8,587 nucleotides of DNA from Candidatus Poribacteria bacterium. Its GTDB lineage: Bacteria > Poribacteria > WGA-4E > UBA9662. Below, piece after piece: positions 7,119 to 8,587 of this stretch. The stretch is from contig PACG01000130.1 in assembly GCA_002699335.1 (NCBI GenBank), positions 1 through 8,587 on the forward strand, read 5' to 3'. The position numbers were made by a program, and so were the translations under genes. How positions within the stretch are numbered: the stretch's first letter is position 1; every line of letters starts with the position of its first letter. The notes beneath the pieces are model-generated. The model was not told where the DNA came from and did no database searches. It was given only the letters and a program-made list of their open reading frames with translations.

Positions 7119-8297
7119 TTAGGTGTCGCGACGGGATTTGATAACAAATGAGGCACCTACTACACCCAGCAAACTAACGATAACAACAACGCCGACAGGA
7201 ATCAGGAATCCTATGTTCAGAGGTTGACTTTCGACCGCAGTCGTTTCGGCAGTGAGAGGTAAATTTAAAGATTGTTGCTCAGCTAGATTTTCAGAAAAAT
7301 CTCTCGTTTCCACGCGGTCAGCCAATGCTGTCATGCTCATCAAGTCGGGTAGAGGTTGCGGCCGGATAGCAGTTCCTGTAATGATCTGACGCCAGTTTGC
7401 TGCGAACACCAGATCTGCCCCGGGATTTTGCTCTTTTACCTGACATGAACACGCTCCAGTCAAAAATTGACAGCTATCAGTGATAGTTTGAGTGTTGATT
7501 CCTTTACCGACGAGTGCAAAATAGGATCGGCCTTGGCCAAAAACAGGTATTGCTATCGGTTCGCTAAATTGATGAAGATCCGGCTCGCTGTTAATCAGCA
7601 ACGAAGCAAAGATCTCCTCGGTAGGATCATCGTGCTTTATACGCAAGATAGAGAAAGCTAAACGCAACTCAACCTGTGTTTCCGGCTGAAAGGCTTCGTC
7701 ACTCTCAATCATCTCACGGCTCGGTAGTCGCAATCTCTGTTGTAGAAGATCCAGGTTTTCTCGAAGACGACTTGCCGCCGCATCGTCTTTCGATTGGTCG
7801 CCGCTTTCAATCAGTACCCACACGGCCGACTCCCCTTCGCTGATTCGCTCAATAATTGTTTGTCTCGCAGGTGAATCAATCAAAGCTTCAACAGATTCTC
7901 TACTCAGAGTTCCCGTCCATGCCAGGCGGTTCGTTTTCACCCATTGAGGATAACGTACAACCATCAGGGGGTATTGATCTCTAGAGTATTCATTTGCCAG
8001 AAATTCCCTGGAATATTGAGGGTTTTTGTTTAGATCAAGCAGTTGAACTTCAATATTCGCTGGTCTTTCTAACTCTAAAGCGGATTGTTTCAGTCGGTCG
8101 ACTAAACTGAGGTTTTCTGCCGATAATGGGCTATGATGCAATACCAACACCGAAAAAAGATCTGGACTCCACTTTTCCAACGCATATCGAAAGACAGGAA
8201 TCTGACAGGTTATGGCTGAAGAGACATAAATTAGGAGGCAGGTTATTATGCTTGCCGAATATATTACGACACGACTTTCAAAATTCCTTCGCATCAT
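7119..8297 (-). CDS. Bitopic membrane protein of unrecognised family, first gene of the ABC operon
   Basis: The 392-residue protein has an N-terminal hydrophobic segment (about 9-28) and a C-terminal one (about 361-386) followed by KSRRDT. The roughly 330 residues between them most likely face the periplasm. Cys31 right after the first segment is in AITC, a poor lipobox, so a membrane anchor is likelier than a lipoprotein. Residues 48-150 (FSVLVLHHSPLSAEN, NIEVQLLDLN, YPLMVVRYP) show a beta-alpha-beta order that could be a thioredoxin-like fold without a CxxC site. Residues 157-300 (SAVWVLIESGD onward, IAIPVFGQG, then CQFLTGACSCQVKEQNPG with C276, C283 and C285) might be a second such unit. 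Residues 325-358 are a low-complexity linker. It precedes the FtsX permease and ATPase genes by 24 and about 1317 bases, so it is presumably a periplasmic partner of that complex. ATG 8297 is directly followed by a second ATG; no Shine-Dalgarno sequence is present. I recall similar proteins in planctomycete transporter operons but cannot name a family. Confidence 0.85.
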   Translation of the reverse strand: MMRRNFESRVVIYSASIITCLLIYVSSAITCQIPVFRYALEKWSPDLFSVLVLHHSPLSAENLSLVDRLKQSALELERPANIEVQLLDLNKNPQYSREFLANEYSRDQYPLMVVRYPQWVKTNRLAWTGTLSRESVEALIDSPARQTIIERISEGESAVWVLIESGDQSKDDAAASRLRENLDLLQQRLRLPSREMIESDEAFQPETQVELRLAFSILRIKHDDPTEEIFASLLINSEPDLHQFSEPIAIPVFGQGRSYFALVGKGINTQTITDSCQFLTGACSCQVKEQNPGADLVFAANWRQIITGTAIRPQPLPDLMSMTALADRVETRDFSENLAEQQSLNLPLTAETTAVESQPLNIGFLIPVGVVVIVSLLGVVGASFVIKSRRDT

Positions 8298-8348
8298 TTC
8301 AAATCAAGCTAAGTTTTGATATTGTGATTTCTGCACTGTTTACCCGCT

Positions 8349-8424
8349 TTCAAAGTATACAGCAAGAACTGATAAATGTGAATATCTTCTAGTACTTTGA
8401 ACACTATAGAAACAGGTTTCAAAG
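8349..8424. repeat. Three TTCAAAG/CTTTGAA sites around the operon promoter
   Basis: TTCAAAG occurs at 8349-8355 and 8418-8424 on the + strand, and its complement CTTTGAA at 8395-8401. The centres are 46 and 23 bases apart. The site at 8349-8355 overlaps the end of the -10 hexamer, while the other two lie upstream of the -35. They could be operator half-sites for a regulator. The unit is short and AT-rich and also occurs singly at 1844-1850 and inside the permease gene, so chance clustering is possible. Confidence 0.25.
8354..8382 (-). promoter_or_regulatory. Sigma70-like promoter of the ABC operon
   Basis: On the - strand TTCACA (8382-8377) and TATACT (8359-8354) are separated by exactly 17 bases, with five of six matches to each consensus hexamer. 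Transcription would begin near 8347, giving a leader of about 50 bases before ATG 8297. The position, in the gap between the preceding gene end (8519) and the operon start, is as expected. It is the best promoter candidate in the window. Confidence 0.55.
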
Positions 8425-8518
8425 ATCTCCTTTTGCCACTGTTTAAACCATTTGTAACCTTTCTGTATTCAGTTGCAATTCCAGTAATTATAGCTAAACC
8501 CATATAAAAAGTCATATC

Positions 8519-8587
8519 TTAGATAGACTGAAATAAGGTGTCAACATCAGATCTCAATTTCCTACGAATAGCTTTAAGTTGAGCCCA
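8519..8587 (-). CDS. C-terminal end of an upstream gene (partial)
   Basis: The - strand frame is open from the right edge to TAA 8521-8519. Its 22 codons encode a charged helical tail, QLKAIRRKLRSDVDTLFQSI. The other two - strand frames stop within about ten codons. The composition looks like the end of a real protein, but no family can be named. It lies about 220 bases before the ABC operon on the same strand, and the strong promoter between them suggests separate transcription. Confidence 0.4.
   Translation of the reverse strand, partial: WAQLKAIRRKLRSDVDTLFQSI

Noticed and set aside
8309..8515. A 68-codon - strand ORF between the partial gene and the ABC operon
   Set aside because: It covers the promoter and repeat sites, has no Shine-Dalgarno sequence before its ATG, shows no recognisable motif, and looks like an AT-rich intergenic frame.

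Overview
The window reads as a gene-sparse stretch of a bacterial chromosome at moderate GC. The best guess for the host is Planctomycetota or a close relative in the PVC group. The main reasons are a decayed secreted PQQ-type beta-propeller gene of a style common in planctomycetes (signal peptide followed by a DWPQWRY motif), a MacB/FtsX-type transporter operon that includes a large two-membrane-segment protein of unrecognised family, and the near absence of Shine-Dalgarno sequences ahead of the main genes. This assignment is an inference from recalled family patterns, not a measurement.

Left part (1-2418): a possible 3' scrap of an upstream gene, then an ankyrin-repeat gene on the + strand that is split by a single -1 frameshift near position 1040-1046. 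About 1.06 kb without a convincing gene follows. It sits between convergent genes and holds only weak hairpins and one 55-codon ORF that starts at TTG behind an AAGGAGG.

Middle part (2419-5093, all on the - strand): the C-terminal end of an HD-domain phosphohydrolase with degraded upstream sequence, an intact enolase-superfamily enzyme of mandelate-racemase type (TTG start), and a PQQ beta-propeller pseudogene. That pseudogene carries two frameshifts and two stop codons that both replace Trp codons.

Right part (5094-8587, - strand): an intact operon in the order 392-aa bitopic membrane protein, 429-aa FtsX/MacB permease, 226-aa ABC ATPase. It is preceded by a good sigma70-like promoter (TTCACA-17-TATACT). 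The propeller pseudogene begins 27 bases after the ATPase stop and was probably its fourth member. The three intact products would form an inner-membrane type VII-like ABC complex that couples cytoplasmic ATP hydrolysis to movement of an extracytoplasmic domain, with the 392-aa protein as a dedicated partner. The last 69 bases hold the C-terminal end of another - strand gene running in from beyond the window.

The overall picture is a region under gene decay: three of the six large genes are damaged while the transporter core and the enolase-type enzyme remain open. I see no tRNA, rRNA, CRISPR array, insertion sequence or attachment site.
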